Shown: positions 9,595 to 18,293, counted from the stretch's first letter. The stretch: 64,000 nucleotides of DNA from Bacteroides finegoldii DSM 17565 (GCF_000156195.1 NZ_GG688319.1:268088-332087), one strand, 5' to 3'. A program made the numbers and translations. Notes: generated from the sequence alone by a model not told the origin.

Positions 9595-10089
9595 ATGTTT
9601 AAAGAAAAAATTATTATAGAGATGAAAGAAGTATTCAAAGAAATTCCTTTTGGCATAGAGCATACTTTCAAAGTTTTGAAAAATGCAGAAGATATAATGA
9701 AAGGAGAAAATATCGGAGAGGAAGAAAAAGAATTCATCAGTATTATTGCTATACTACATGATATTGGTGCGGTTGAAGCACAAAAAAAATACGGTTCTAT
9801 TGATGGTGTCTATCAAGAAAAGGAAGGACCAGAAGTAGCGAAAGAAATATTAAAAAAGGTAGGCTATAACAAAAATATTGATAGAATATGCTTTATAATA
9901 GGCAACCATCATACTCCATCTAAAATTGATGGACTTGATTTTCAAATACAATGGGAAGCTGATTTGCTTGAAAATTTAACGGTTATGGATAAAGAAAAAG
10001 AACAGGAAAAGATAAAAAAGTGTATAGATGAAAACTTTAAAACAAACACAGGAAAAAGGATAGCTTATAATCGCTTTATTTTAGATTAG
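9595..10089 (+). CDS. HD-domain phosphohydrolase-like protein
   Basis: The 164-residue protein has the metal-binding HD signature: His in IEHTFKV near residue 21, ILHDIG at about 53-58, and NHH near residue 102. HD proteins hydrolyse phosphomonoesters or nucleotides. No second domain is present. AATGGAGG precedes the ATG. It lies 37 bases after the methyltransferase in the same orientation and is probably co-transcribed. A decayed IS starts about 24 bases after its stop. Confidence 0.75.
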   Translation: MFKEKIIIEMKEVFKEIPFGIEHTFKVLKNAEDIMKGENIGEEEKEFISIIAILHDIGAVEAQKKYGSIDGVYQEKEGPEVAKEILKKVGYNKNIDRICFIIGNHHTPSKIDGLDFQIQWEADLLENLTVMDKEKEQEKIKKCIDENFKTNTGKRIAYNRFILD

Positions 10090-10113
10090 TAGTAGATTAT
10101 TACAGTTATGTAT

Positions 10114-11174
10114 TTTACTCAAGTTTCGGATTTAGGTTTTATGCAGTCTGAGCGATCAGTTGCATGGCCTTGAACCTGCGGTTATCCCGTATAATTTGCT
10201 CCATCAATTCGTTCTCGTCAATGGTAAAAATCTCAGCCACGATTGCTATTACATCAATAATGATTGACCAGATCTTTTCCACGACGGTGAGCTCGTGTAC
10301 GCCTTCATATATATCGGCGAACAATCCTCCAATGGTCTCTTCACCATGCTCTTCAGGCGCTCAAGCTTGGATACGAAATACTCTTCCTTGCGTTTTTCGG
10401 TCTGGCAGTCTCTGTCACGCTTGCGGTTGTAGCGCCTCTCGCGCTGCCGGGCCGTAAGACCTTGTTCCTTGCCATCGACCTTCCCTCTCTCGCCGTGAAT
10501 CGAGAAGTCCACGACAAATTGAGAGCGGCTGTCGCTCCAGCACAGGGCCAGCAGCTTGTAGCCGAGAATGCACCGCTGAAACACGTGCGAGAATATCTTG
10601 CCAATACACTCCATCCTCAATCCGGTCTTCGGCAGGTCGGAATCATCCACAATAAGCACTGCCGGAAGATGGCTCTTTTGATAGTCTTTCCTTATGGTCA
10701 CGGCCTTGATGAGATGACAGGCGATGTGCCAGATGATGTTGCTAGTCTATATTGTCCTTGGCCATAAACGAATAGAGTAGGTCCTTCTTACCCCCGAACA
10801 GTTTCGAGATTGACGATCCGGCATAATGAGAAAAACCCGGGACGGCCATAAACGGCAGAATCAATATGATCTGGAAAAGTTGAAGGTTGGTAAGCTGACA
10901 GTTCTCACGTTTTTTCCCTCCGAGATCTTTGTCTGAAATCCTCATCCCCTCAAGGAGGGTCATAAACTTGGAAAATGCGGGATTGATTCGTTTTCCCGTG
11001 AAAAAGTTGCGGATCTCCGATGGAATTTTTGTAATTTTGCTCATGGCTTTGAGTGATTGTAATTAGTTGTTTGGGCACCTCTAAATTACTAAATTTCCGT
11101 GACATACGGAAATCCTCAAAGCCTTTTTTATGCCCAAATCTATCCTCTCAACCTAAATCCGAAACTTGAGTAAA
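10114..11174. mobile_element. Decayed IS with 25-bp terminal inverted repeats
   Basis: A perfect 25-bp inverted repeat bounds the element: 10114-10138, core CTCAAGTTTCGGATTTAGG, and 11150-11174 in reverse. The 1.06-kb interior encodes only pieces of a minus-strand transposase. Its outer flanks differ, so no clear target duplication remains. It sits between the HD gene and a cut-off gene end. Confidence 0.75.
10139..11044 (-). pseudogene. IS4-like transposase, broken by frameshifts and deletion
   Basis: Three minus-strand pieces belong to one transposase. The N-terminal piece (11044 down to about 10742) starts MSKITKIPSEIRNFFTGKR. The middle (10701 to 10249) holds the first catalytic Asp block LIVDDSDLPKTG. 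A short C-terminal piece ends RRFKAMQLIAQTA near 10139. The pieces lie in different frames and together are shorter than a full IS4-type protein, so the copy cannot move by itself. The sub-family was not identified. Confidence 0.7.
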
Positions 11175-11175
11175 T

Positions 11176-11331
11176 TATAATTATGAGATGCTACGTGCTT
11201 TTGTTCAATATACCCTAAACGTCGATTTAAATGCGCCTGTGATAAAGGATTTAGTTGAAAAGTATAAGGATATAGAACAATTTAATAGGAGCATAACAGA
11301 TAAATACGTTGCAATATGTAAACGCTTTTAA
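11176..11331 (+). pseudogene. C-terminal remnant of an unidentified Firmicute-like gene
   Basis: An open frame of about 50 codons runs from the IS end to a stop at 11329. It reads YNYEMLRAFVQY, continues VEKYKDIEQFNRS, and ends AICKRF. Codon use is AT-rich like the resistance genes. It has no start signal and begins exactly where the decayed IS ends, so it appears to be the 3' end of a gene cut by that IS. Family not recognised. Confidence 0.5.
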
Positions 11332-11709
11332 TATTTGAATTTAGCCGTTTATGTAGAATGAAGGTGTGCAAACAAACAGACCCTGAAAAGGGTCTCACCC
11401 CCGTTAACCGCAATGTCAAAGACTTGCGGATGGCCAGATGACTCCTATACATCCGACCCCAACGGGGTCGAACCATATAATCTGTAGAAAGGTTCGACCT
11501 CCGTTGGGGTCGTGGATTGGGAAGGCACTTCGACCCGCACATTGTATCATGTGCGGTTACTTGAAGTTCGACTCCCGTTGGGGTCGATGGCTCGTCGTTA
11601 TTCTGAATCTTAGCAAATCCTCTCTTTTTTAATGAACTGTGTGCTTGATCACTGAAAATAATCCTTATTTTTGCCACGAGAGTTTTACGAAAGATAAATA
11701 GATAAAGTA
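11332..11709. other. Cluster of hairpins with three related GC-rich modules
   Basis: No gene fits here. Successive stems are AGACCC/GGGTCT (about 11378-11396), CCGCAA/TTGCGG (about 11408-11430), the palindrome GACCCCAACGGGGTC (11455-11469), and CCGCACAT/ATGTGCGG (about 11534-11556). The module GGTTCGACC..CGTTGGGGTCG occurs at 11491-11512 and again as AGTTCGACTCCCGTTGGGG near 11565, and once inverted at 11453-11474. The composition is much richer in GC than the neighbouring resistance DNA. It may be a Bacteroides intergenic repeat or a structured RNA. Confidence 0.55.
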
Positions 11710-11910
11710 TTGGAAAAGAAACATAACTGTCAGCAGTGCCCACTGAGGCGGCGATACGACCGTTCACCCAAGTCATTGTTGGGTCGTTTTTGGCGATGGC
11801 ACATCAATTTCTGTCCGGGATGGAAAGCCTATTTCCTGTCGCTGAGCGAAGAGGAACGGCATGTATTGAGAAAGCAATACGCTTTTCATAAGCCTCAAAT
11901 CCGCAACTAA
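11710..11910 (+). CDS. Small Cys-containing protein
   Basis: A 66-residue protein, MEKKHNCQQCPLRRRYDRSP, then GRFWRWHINFCPGWKAYF and an acidic helix LSEEERHVLRKQY. The CxxC and later Cys could bind metal. I recall similar short proteins in Bacteroides genomes but know no function. In this assembly ATG may lie slightly downstream, since the first codon is TTG. Its last six codons overlap the left end of the right IS copy (11893), so the native C-terminus may have been replaced when the IS inserted. Confidence 0.5.
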   Translation: MEKKHNCQQCPLRRRYDRSPKSLLGRFWRWHINFCPGWKAYFLSLSEEERHVLRKQYAFHKPQIRN

Positions 11911-12063
11911 GTCCTTCATCGTCCTATTTACGTGTACACGTTCTCTCATTACTGAATTATTAGATAAATTGAGGCTGAAATACCCACTTCTGCCTACAAT
12001 ACCCCCTTACCCCACAATGCGACTTGAGACAATACGCAGTATCATACCCATAAGTTGTAGTCG

Positions 12064-13350
12064 TCATCCAAAATCAGTCTGGAATACATCTGCGTAAGCA
12101 TTATTACAGGTATAGATATTCAGCACATACCACCTTGATGTTCTGATCCATTTGGCTGGTACAGAGACAAATCTGAAGACAAACGCTTTTATGCGACTTG
12201 TTTTATTGGGTCCGAACCTCTTTACGTCAAGTCTTTGGATAATGACCTTGTAGAAGTTACGGATAAGTGCTGTAAGAAGAAGGAACACTGTGTTCTCTGC
12301 CATGAAGGATTTGGGCAATCTGGACCATCCGAAACCATTGTTCATGTCATCGAAGATGCGCTCCTTTCCTCCGCGGAGGTTATAGAACTCGACAATCTCT
12401 CTTACGGAAGGCTCGTAGTCGTTGGTCAGGATGCAGCGGTATGTGTATTCTCCTTCCCAGAGGTCAAGCTCACCGTCCATCCGTTTCCGCCTTTGAATCA
12501 CAAGCCGGTATGTCTTGCCTTTCCACTTCTCTACAAGAATGGAATTCAGCTCAAACTCAATGCCGTTGATTTCTCCCCTCTTCCAGCCTCTGAGAGCGAA
12601 GAGGTCATTGTAGAGCGAACTACAGCGGTTGGCACGGATATAGAAGGTCTTGCAGTGGGTGGCAACCTCTTCCACGATCTCTTCAGAGCACGAGCCGCAA
12701 TCAGCTCTGAAACGATTGATAACAAGATTGTTCTGTTCAAACCTTTCGAAGAATCTCTTCAGCGTGTCCTTCTGATGGAAACGGACGTTTGTGTTGCCGT
12801 CGCTGTTCTCAATGCCGACAATCAAATCTCCAATAACCGCCACACCTGGTCGATAACCAAGGAACTTCTTGTATGTATGCTTTGCATCATATTTCTCTGT
12901 TTCTATGAACTGGTGGTCGAAATCAACATCATACATCTCACCCTCTTTCAGCTGACCAGCTGCACACATACAATTGAGCAGTAAGGTATTGAGGGTGTCA
13001 GCCGTATTGAAATCGTAGTTCTTACCCGTATCTGACGTGTATGAAATGTTCTCCTGCGTCAGTTCCTTTATCGCTCTGAGGATAGTGTCAGAGCTGCAGG
13101 TACGAAGTGTCGGATGAAGCGAGAGATGGGGCATCAAATGAGTTGTGACATCCTCAATACATGAGCCGCCACAGAAGTAGATGCTCATGAGAGAACGGAT
13201 GATTTCGCTGTATTGATAACCATACAGCCTGCATCTTAGACCGAGGGTTGTGTCAATTACATATGACAATGTGGAGTCAAATTGCTCCATCATTGCAAAT
13301 ATTCCTCCAAAAGGAGTGAGTTTCTCAGATTTTATTGCTTTCTTTGCCAT
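12064..13350 (-). CDS. IS1380-family transposase, right copy
   Basis: A 428-residue DDE transposase with the same blocks as the left copy: KLTPFGGIFAMMEQFD, YDVDFDHQFIETEKYDAKHT, FRADCGSCSEE and GGKERIFDDMNNGFGW. The frame is intact and of normal length, so it could supply transposition for the composite element. Residue differences from 1516-2805 are frequent (for example ISYTSDTGKNYD against ISYTSDKGKTYD), showing related but distinct IS members with compatible ends. Confidence 0.9.
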   Translation of the reverse strand: MAKKAIKSEKLTPFGGIFAMMEQFDSTLSYVIDTTLGLRCRLYGYQYSEIIRSLMSIYFCGGSCIEDVTTHLMPHLSLHPTLRTCSSDTILRAIKELTQENISYTSDTGKNYDFNTADTLNTLLLNCMCAAGQLKEGEMYDVDFDHQFIETEKYDAKHTYKKFLGYRPGVAVIGDLIVGIENSDGNTNVRFHQKDTLKRFFERFEQNNLVINRFRADCGSCSEEIVEEVATHCKTFYIRANRCSSLYNDLFALRGWKRGEINGIEFELNSILVEKWKGKTYRLVIQRRKRMDGELDLWEGEYTYRCILTNDYEPSVREIVEFYNLRGGKERIFDDMNNGFGWSRLPKSFMAENTVFLLLTALIRNFYKVIIQRLDVKRFGPNKTSRIKAFVFRFVSVPAKWIRTSRWYVLNIYTCNNAYADVFQTDFG

Positions 13351-13431
13351 GTCTGTCGGGTTTGATACATATTTTGATTTGCAACACTAAGATAGGTGAA
13401 AAATCTGACATGACAAAATCCTGAGCAACTT

Positions 13432-13464
13432 TTTGTTGCTCAGGTACTTAAAAAGTTATATTTA
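13432..13464 (+). promoter_or_regulatory. Outward promoter candidate in right IS end
   Basis: TTTG at 13432-13435, a 21-base spacer and TATATTTA at 13457-13464 fit the Bacteroides consensus except for the last base of the -7 box. It lies inside the IS and points at the cepA-like gene 42 bases downstream. A short hairpin, GAGCAAC ttttt GTTGCTC, overlaps the -33 box (about 13423-13441). Confidence 0.5.
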
Positions 13465-13486
13465 TAATAGTGTTGCGGAATTAAGG

Positions 13487-13491
13487 TTTAA
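13487..13491. repeat. Right TTTAA target duplication
   Basis: TTTAA directly follows the right inverted repeat and matches 1342-1346. Confidence 0.65.
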
Positions 13492-13505
13492 CAAAAAAAT
13501 AGATT

Positions 13506-14392
13506 ATGCGCTCATTCATTATTCTTCTCTGTCTGATACCGACTCTCCTTTTTGCCCGACAGAGCCAGCTCAAGACACTGTTAGAACAAGCTATTAAAGG
13601 GAAAAAGGCGGAAATAGGGATTGCCGTTATTATCGATGGAAAGATACAGTCACTGTGAATAACGACATCCAATATCCGCTGATGAGTGTTTTCAAGTTCC
13701 ATCAGGCAGTGGCTTTGGCCGATTATATGGATAAAAAGAGATTGCCGCTAGGGACTCTGTTGTCAATTAAGAAATCAGATTTAAAACCAAATACATACAG
13801 TCCGTTGCGAGATCAGTTTCCACAGGGAGGATTCGAAATGAGTATCGCTGATTTATTGAAATACACCCTGCAACAGAGCGACAATAATGCTTGTGATATT
13901 CTTTTCAATTATCAAGGCGGGCCGGATTCTGTCAACCGGTATATACAATCACTGGGGATTCGTGATTGCGAGATCACTCATACAGAGAACGATATGCACG
14001 AAGACTTAGACCTCTGCTATAGCAACTGGAGCACACCGCTGGCTGCTGCCAAATTACTGGAAATATTCCGCCGCAAAACATTGTTCGATGAAGCCTACAA
14101 AAACTTCATCTATCAGACAATGGTAGAATGCCAGACCGGGCAGGACCGTCTGGTTGCCCCGTTACTGGGCAAAGGGGTAACCGTAGGACATAAAACAGGA
14201 ACGGGAGATTTCAATGCGAAAGGACAGCAGATAGGCTGCAATGACATTGGCTTCGTTCTCCTACCCAACGGACACGCATACAGTATAGCCGTTTTCGTGA
14301 AAGACTCTGCGGAAAGCAGTCTGAAAAACAGTAAGATTATCGCTGATATTTCCCGCATTGTCTATAAATATGTAATCCGGACAACAAAGTAA
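13506..14392 (+). pseudogene. cepA: CepA-family class A beta-lactamase (cephalosporinase), frameshifted
   Basis: The protein is a periplasmic serine beta-lactamase close to CepA/CblA of Bacteroides. It opens with a signal peptide (MRSFIILLCLIPTLLFARQ). Active-site motifs are SVFK (Ser70, Lys73), SDN in QQSDNNACD, the omega-loop Glu in THTENDMHE, and KTG in GHKTGTGD. The frame breaks at 13639-13643, where GGAAAGATA lacks one A. CepA has IIDGxDTxTVNND here, and adding one base gives IIDGKDTVTVNND and a normal protein of about 295 residues. As written, the first frame stops at 13658. The composite transposon ends 19 bases upstream of the ATG, so the native promoter is displaced to 1291-1321. Confidence 0.9.
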
Positions 14393-14438
14393 TACAACAA
14401 CGATAACAATAAAGATAAAGACAAAAATTAAAATCAGC

Positions 14439-15812
14439 ATGAAACTACATCATATCGCTATCTGGACTTTTCGTCTGGAAGAATTAAAAGATTTCTATGT
14501 CCGCTTTCTAGGTGGAACGAGTAATGAAAAATACATCAATCCGAAGAAAGGATTCGAGTCCTATTTCATCTCTTTCGGAGAAGGCCCTTCTCTGGAATTG
14601 ATGAGCCGGACAGACGTACAAAATACTCCGATAGAAGAGAACCGTCTTGGGCTGACGCATCTTGCCTTCACCTTCCCCAGCCGAGAAGAAGTGCTTCGCT
14701 TCACGGAACAAATGCGCTCCGAGGGATACATCATAGCAGGCGAGCCACGTACTTCGGGAGATGGTTATTTCGAAAGTGTAGTTCTTGATCCTGACGGTAA
14801 CCGGATAGAATGCGTATGCCCCCCGCAGGCAGACGAACCACAGGATGATTGTTCGTTTGAAACGGAACGCTTACTCATCCGGCCTTTTCGGGAAAATGAT
14901 GCAGAAACATTCTTCGCTTGTTGCCAGAATCCGAATCTGGGCAATAATGCCGGATGGGCTCCCCATAAATCGATAAAAGAATCGCGCGAAATCCTCCAGA
15001 ACGTGTTTATCGGTCAGGAGGATATCTGGGCTATAACACTGAAAGACACACGACAGCTCATCGGCTCCATCGGCATCGTCCCCGACCCGAAGCGGGAGAA
15101 CCCGCAAGTACGTATGCTGGGATACTGGCTCGACGAGCCTCACTGGGGAAAAGGATATATGACGGAAGCGGTACAAGCTGTGCTTAATTATGGTTTCAAC
15201 GAACTTCAGCTCAGCCTTATCACCGCCAACTGTTATCCGCACAACAAGCGGTCTCAGCAAGTATTGGAACGTAACGGCTTTATCTGTGAAGGTATACTGC
15301 ATCAGGCGGAACTTACCTACAACGGAAATATATACGATCACCTGTGCTATTATCTGCCTAATATATGCCGACCTGTTCCGGAAGACTACGACGAGATTCT
15401 GCAAGTATGGGAAGATTCCGTACGCCATACGCATCACTTCCTCACGGAAGAGCATATCCAATTCTACAAACCATTGGTACGCAACCACTACTTATCGGCT
15501 GTAGAACTGTATATCATCCGCAATACCAATGGAAAGATTGTCGCCTTTATGGGACTGAGCGACGAACTCATCGAAATGCTGTTCGTAAGCCCCGGCGAAC
15601 AGGGAAAAGGATATGGCAGACGATTGCTGGAATACGCCACCCGGAGAAAACAGATAAATAAAGTAGACGTAAACGAGCAGAACGACAAAGCACTCGGATT
15701 TTATCTCCGCATGGGATTCCGGATCATAGGCCGAGATGAAACAGACGGTATGGGCAAGCCTTATCCGATTCTCCATCTGCAACTACCGGAGGCAGAGAAC
15801 GGCAACAAATAA
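14439..15812 (+). CDS. VOC-GNAT-GNAT three-domain fusion protein
   Basis: The 457-residue cytosolic protein joins three domains that are usually separate. Residues 1-128 form a glyoxalase/VOC domain (MKLHHIAIWTFRLEELKDFY, ending FESVVLDPDGNRIEC). Residues about 140-307 are a RimJ/RimL-type N-acetyltransferase (FETERLLIRPFRENDA; acetyl-CoA loop HWGKGYMTEA). Residues about 312-450 are a second acetyltransferase (RPVPEDYDEILQVWEDS; loop SPGEQGKGYGRRLL; FYLRMGFR). The frame is continuous and no start signals are obvious at the domain joints. The VOC family includes lyases and antibiotic-sequestering proteins, so modification or binding of a small toxic molecule is possible; the substrate is unknown. 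Confidence 0.85.
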   Translation: MKLHHIAIWTFRLEELKDFYVRFLGGTSNEKYINPKKGFESYFISFGEGPSLELMSRTDVQNTPIEENRLGLTHLAFTFPSREEVLRFTEQMRSEGYIIAGEPRTSGDGYFESVVLDPDGNRIECVCPPQADEPQDDCSFETERLLIRPFRENDAETFFACCQNPNLGNNAGWAPHKSIKESREILQNVFIGQEDIWAITLKDTRQLIGSIGIVPDPKRENPQVRMLGYWLDEPHWGKGYMTEAVQAVLNYGFNELQLSLITANCYPHNKRSQQVLERNGFICEGILHQAELTYNGNIYDHLCYYLPNICRPVPEDYDEILQVWEDSVRHTHHFLTEEHIQFYKPLVRNHYLSAVELYIIRNTNGKIVAFMGLSDELIEMLFVSPGEQGKGYGRRLLEYATRRKQINKVDVNEQNDKALGFYLRMGFRIIGRDETDGMGKPYPILHLQLPEAENGNK

Positions 15813-15846
15813 AAACAACTCATTCCCCCCAAAAAACGAGAGCCAT

Positions 15847-16371
15847 ATGAACCTGCGTGCAAGACTATCTGAGCGTGTACACATCGAGAATATCAGAGAG
15901 ATACTTCATTACATACAAGACAACGAACGCCTCAGAGAAGAAATCTACCGGTTGATATATGATGAGGACAGCATCGTCTCTTACCAGGCACTGTGGGTTT
16001 GTACCCATTTCTCGAAACCGGAAGTAGAATGGCTGAGCGGGAAACAAAATGAATTGATTGATGCAACGCTTACCTGCCCGCATTCAGGAAAACGAAGAAT
16101 GCTCTTGAACCTGCTATGTCAGCAACCGCTAGCCGACCCTCCACGGGTGGACTTGCTGGATTTCTGCATAGAGCGTATGGTATCCCGGCAGGAACCGCCC
16201 GGAGTGCAGTCACTTTGCATCAAACTTGCTTACCAGCTGACCCGTTTCATCCCGGAGCTTCAACAAGAATTGCGCACAATGCTGGAAATCATGGAACCCG
16301 AATTACTGGTTCCCGCTATCCGCTCTGTGCGCAAAAACACGTTGAAGGCAATCAAGGCAAAGAAGAACTAA
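15847..16371 (+). CDS. HEAT-repeat-like helical protein
   Basis: A 174-residue, all-helical protein starting MNLRARLSERVHIENIREIL. Paired amphipathic helices such as EEIYRLIYDEDSIVSYQALW and the C-terminal IMEPELLVPAIRSVRKNTL suggest HEAT-like repeats for protein binding. There is no catalytic motif or signal peptide. It starts 34 bases after the VOC-GNAT gene and is probably in the same operon. Some databases may label relatives after adenylosuccinate lyase, which I cannot support from the sequence. It overlaps the convergent peptidase gene by four bases. Confidence 0.6.
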   Translation: MNLRARLSERVHIENIREILHYIQDNERLREEIYRLIYDEDSIVSYQALWVCTHFSKPEVEWLSGKQNELIDATLTCPHSGKRRMLLNLLCQQPLADPPRVDLLDFCIERMVSRQEPPGVQSLCIKLAYQLTRFIPELQQELRTMLEIMEPELLVPAIRSVRKNTLKAIKAKKN

Positions 16372-17912
16372 TAATTCTTCATCAGTTCCTTAAAATACCA
16401 TTGCATCTTCCCAAAATTCTCCAGGGATATATACTCATTTTCGTTATGTATCGTACGCTGCTCGTACTGGTTCAGACAAATAGGCAAGAAACGGTAGATG
16501 TCATCGCTCACCGTCTGATATTTGTAGGAATCGGTACCCCCAATCGTAATATAAGAGGTAACGATAGCTGCGGGATATATTTTTGCCATCTCTTCCTTGA
16601 TAATCTCGAAGCCTCTAACGTTCTCAGGAGAGATGCTTGAAGGCTCACGTTCCGATACCACATGAATGGCAACATCGTAACCTTCACACAACTTCTTTAC
16701 ATGCTCTATCACCCCGGCAACCGATTCACCGGGCAAAATGCGGAAGTTTACAGTAACCTCAGCCTCCGAAGCCAATACATTGGCCGCATCACTGCCTTTA
16801 GCCATCGTGATGGCGGTTGTAGTGCGTACCAGCGCATTGGAGGCGGGAGATTTTTCCATAGTCTTCAGCAGTAGCGGTTCGAGCAGCCATTGATTGGCTA
16901 TCGCCATCTGCGAAAAGAATCCCATTTCCTCTCCTACATTATCGAAAAATGCTGCTATGGGAGAAATGATTTCTGCCGGGAACTGGTTGTCATTCAGCTT
17001 CTCTATGATTTCTGCAGCATACACCAGAGAACTCTTTGAAGGTGGCATCGAAGAATGCCCTCCCATCCCTTTTATCGTAAGGCGCAAGGTCAGAAAGCCT
17101 TTTTCTCCCACTCCCACCAATGCCAACGGTTCTTGTATGGATTCTATTGCCGAACCGGGAGCTGCAATGATGCCTCCTTCGTCATAAACCGCACTGAAGC
17201 GTAGCCCTTTCTGTTTAAAATAATCGGCAATTTTGAAAGCCCCCTGACGTCCGCTCACTTCCTCGTCTTGCCCGAAAGCAAACCAGATGTCTCTTTCCGG
17301 TTGGAAGCCTTCGGCTATCAGGTTATCCGCTCCCTCCATCAGAGAGAAGAGCATACATTTCATATCAAGTGTTCCACGACCGTATATGCGTCCGCCTGCA
17401 ACAGCTCCTGAGAAGGGAGGATAATCCCACTTTTCCGAATAAGTCCTGATGGGAGGCAACGGTTTGTCGTCAAACCGGAAAACCGTATCTGCAACAGTCG
17501 CCGTAGACGGATCATATCCGACTACTGGAACCACATCGTAATGGGACAAGAATAATATCGGTTTCAGATCACTGTTCTTGCCTTTCCAATGAAACACCAG
17601 CCCGTATGTATTAATGGTATCTACATCCATCACCCTATATACCTCCGGATAAGAATCGGCCAGGTACTTCATAAATTCATCGAAAGGCTTGAAATCAGTC
17701 TCTTCATACACTTCATTACTGATTGTCGGGATTCGTATTCCTCCGACAAAACGACGTACTGATTGCTCCGAAGGAGCTGTGTTCACCAGTTCTTTATCAT
17801 CCGCATTCTTGGGCACTTTACCAAATTTATAAGTTACGGTCCGTACTATCAAAACCAGAATAAGTATAAGCAACAGGATTAATAAAACTGCTAAAATCTT
17901 TTTCATTTTCAT
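16368..17912 (-). CDS. M20-family zinc carboxypeptidase (PM20D1-like)
   Basis: The 514-residue protein has an N-terminal signal anchor (LAVLLILLLILILVLIVR), then an M20 metallopeptidase domain. Metal-ligand blocks are FLSHYDVVPVV, YGRGTLDMKCM, DEEVSGRQGA and a C-terminal His in QRTIHNENE. A lid domain with GMGGHSSMPP lies in between. The layout matches the large PM20D1/Gly-Xaa carboxypeptidase branch, which cleaves dipeptides or N-acyl amino acids. The anchor places the enzyme in the periplasm. It is convergent with 15847-16371 and overlaps it by four bases. Confidence 0.85.
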   Translation of the reverse strand: MKMKKILAVLLILLLILILVLIVRTVTYKFGKVPKNADDKELVNTAPSEQSVRRFVGGIRIPTISNEVYEETDFKPFDEFMKYLADSYPEVYRVMDVDTINTYGLVFHWKGKNSDLKPILFLSHYDVVPVVGYDPSTATVADTVFRFDDKPLPPIRTYSEKWDYPPFSGAVAGGRIYGRGTLDMKCMLFSLMEGADNLIAEGFQPERDIWFAFGQDEEVSGRQGAFKIADYFKQKGLRFSAVYDEGGIIAAPGSAIESIQEPLALVGVGEKGFLTLRLTIKGMGGHSSMPPSKSSLVYAAEIIEKLNDNQFPAEIISPIAAFFDNVGEEMGFFSQMAIANQWLLEPLLLKTMEKSPASNALVRTTTAITMAKGSDAANVLASEAEVTVNFRILPGESVAGVIEHVKKLCEGYDVAIHVVSEREPSSISPENVRGFEIIKEEMAKIYPAAIVTSYITIGGTDSYKYQTVSDDIYRFLPICLNQYEQRTIHNENEYISLENFGKMQWYFKELMKNY

Positions 17913-18045
17913 ATATCAATGCTTTATTATAAAACATAAATGGAACATTATTGTTTTGAGAATATGCTTTTGCGAGAGGAATCCGCATCGGTTGAATACC
18001 CCGTGAAAGCAGCTTATAATAAACCTTTAACTAGAAATTAAAATT

Positions 18046-18203
18046 ATGTGTACAAGAGTCGTTTATTCGGAAAAGAAACAGACTTGTCGGAAGGAGCTCC
18101 GGTACTCAAATTATCTATCGCCAACGGTGAAACTTATCATGGAAATGCAACGAAAGAGTTTAAACCGGCACAGCCGTTCAGATTTATGGGAGTAAAAGGA
18201 TAA
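18046..18203 (+). pseudogene. Choloylglycine hydrolase (bile salt hydrolase-like) remnant, internally deleted
   Basis: MCTRVVY at 18046 is the typical mature N-terminus of choloylglycine hydrolases, whose Cys2 is the nucleophile. Directly afterwards, in the +2 frame from about 18063, a tail reads LFGKETDLSEGAPVLKLSI, then ANGETYHGNATKEFKPAQPF and RFMGVKG with a stop at 18201, which resembles the C-terminus of the same family. About 300 residues between them are missing and the join is out of frame. This is a dead gene reduced to its two ends. The family deconjugates bile salts or penicillin V in related gut bacteria. Confidence 0.6.
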
Positions 18204-18205
18204 AA

Positions 18206-18293
18206 TTATCCCCGGAAACGATCCATCTGAAGCACATCCCAAAAGTTTTTGTATCTAACTTTTGAGACGTATTTCGATCATTTCCGGGGATAA
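18206..18293. repeat. Long inverted repeat with nested hairpin
   Basis: TTATCCCCGGAAA (18206-18218) pairs perfectly with TTTCCGGGGATAA (18281-18293), followed inside by CGATC/GATC. The 62-base loop holds a second stem, AAAAGTT/AACTTTT. It lies between the hydrolase remnant and the convergent MaoC gene and could act as a two-way terminator. The rest of 17913-18318 holds only the remnant and no further gene. Confidence 0.55.

Larger units (their letters stand above)
11893..13486. mobile_element. IS1380-family insertion sequence, right copy
   Basis: The ends are CCTCAAATCCGCAA (11893-11906) and TTGCGGAATTAAGG (13473-13486), the latter identical to the right end of the left copy. Its length is 1594 bp with one minus-strand transposase. 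The non-coding part differs from the left copy. It ends 19 bases upstream of the cepA-like start codon. Confidence 0.8.

Noticed and set aside
11340..11600. CRISPR array
   Set aside because: The repeats are few, unequal in spacing and partly inverted, unlike a CRISPR array.
12235..12984. Plus-strand frame of 249 codons
   Set aside because: It is antisense to the IS1380 transposase and has no family similarity.
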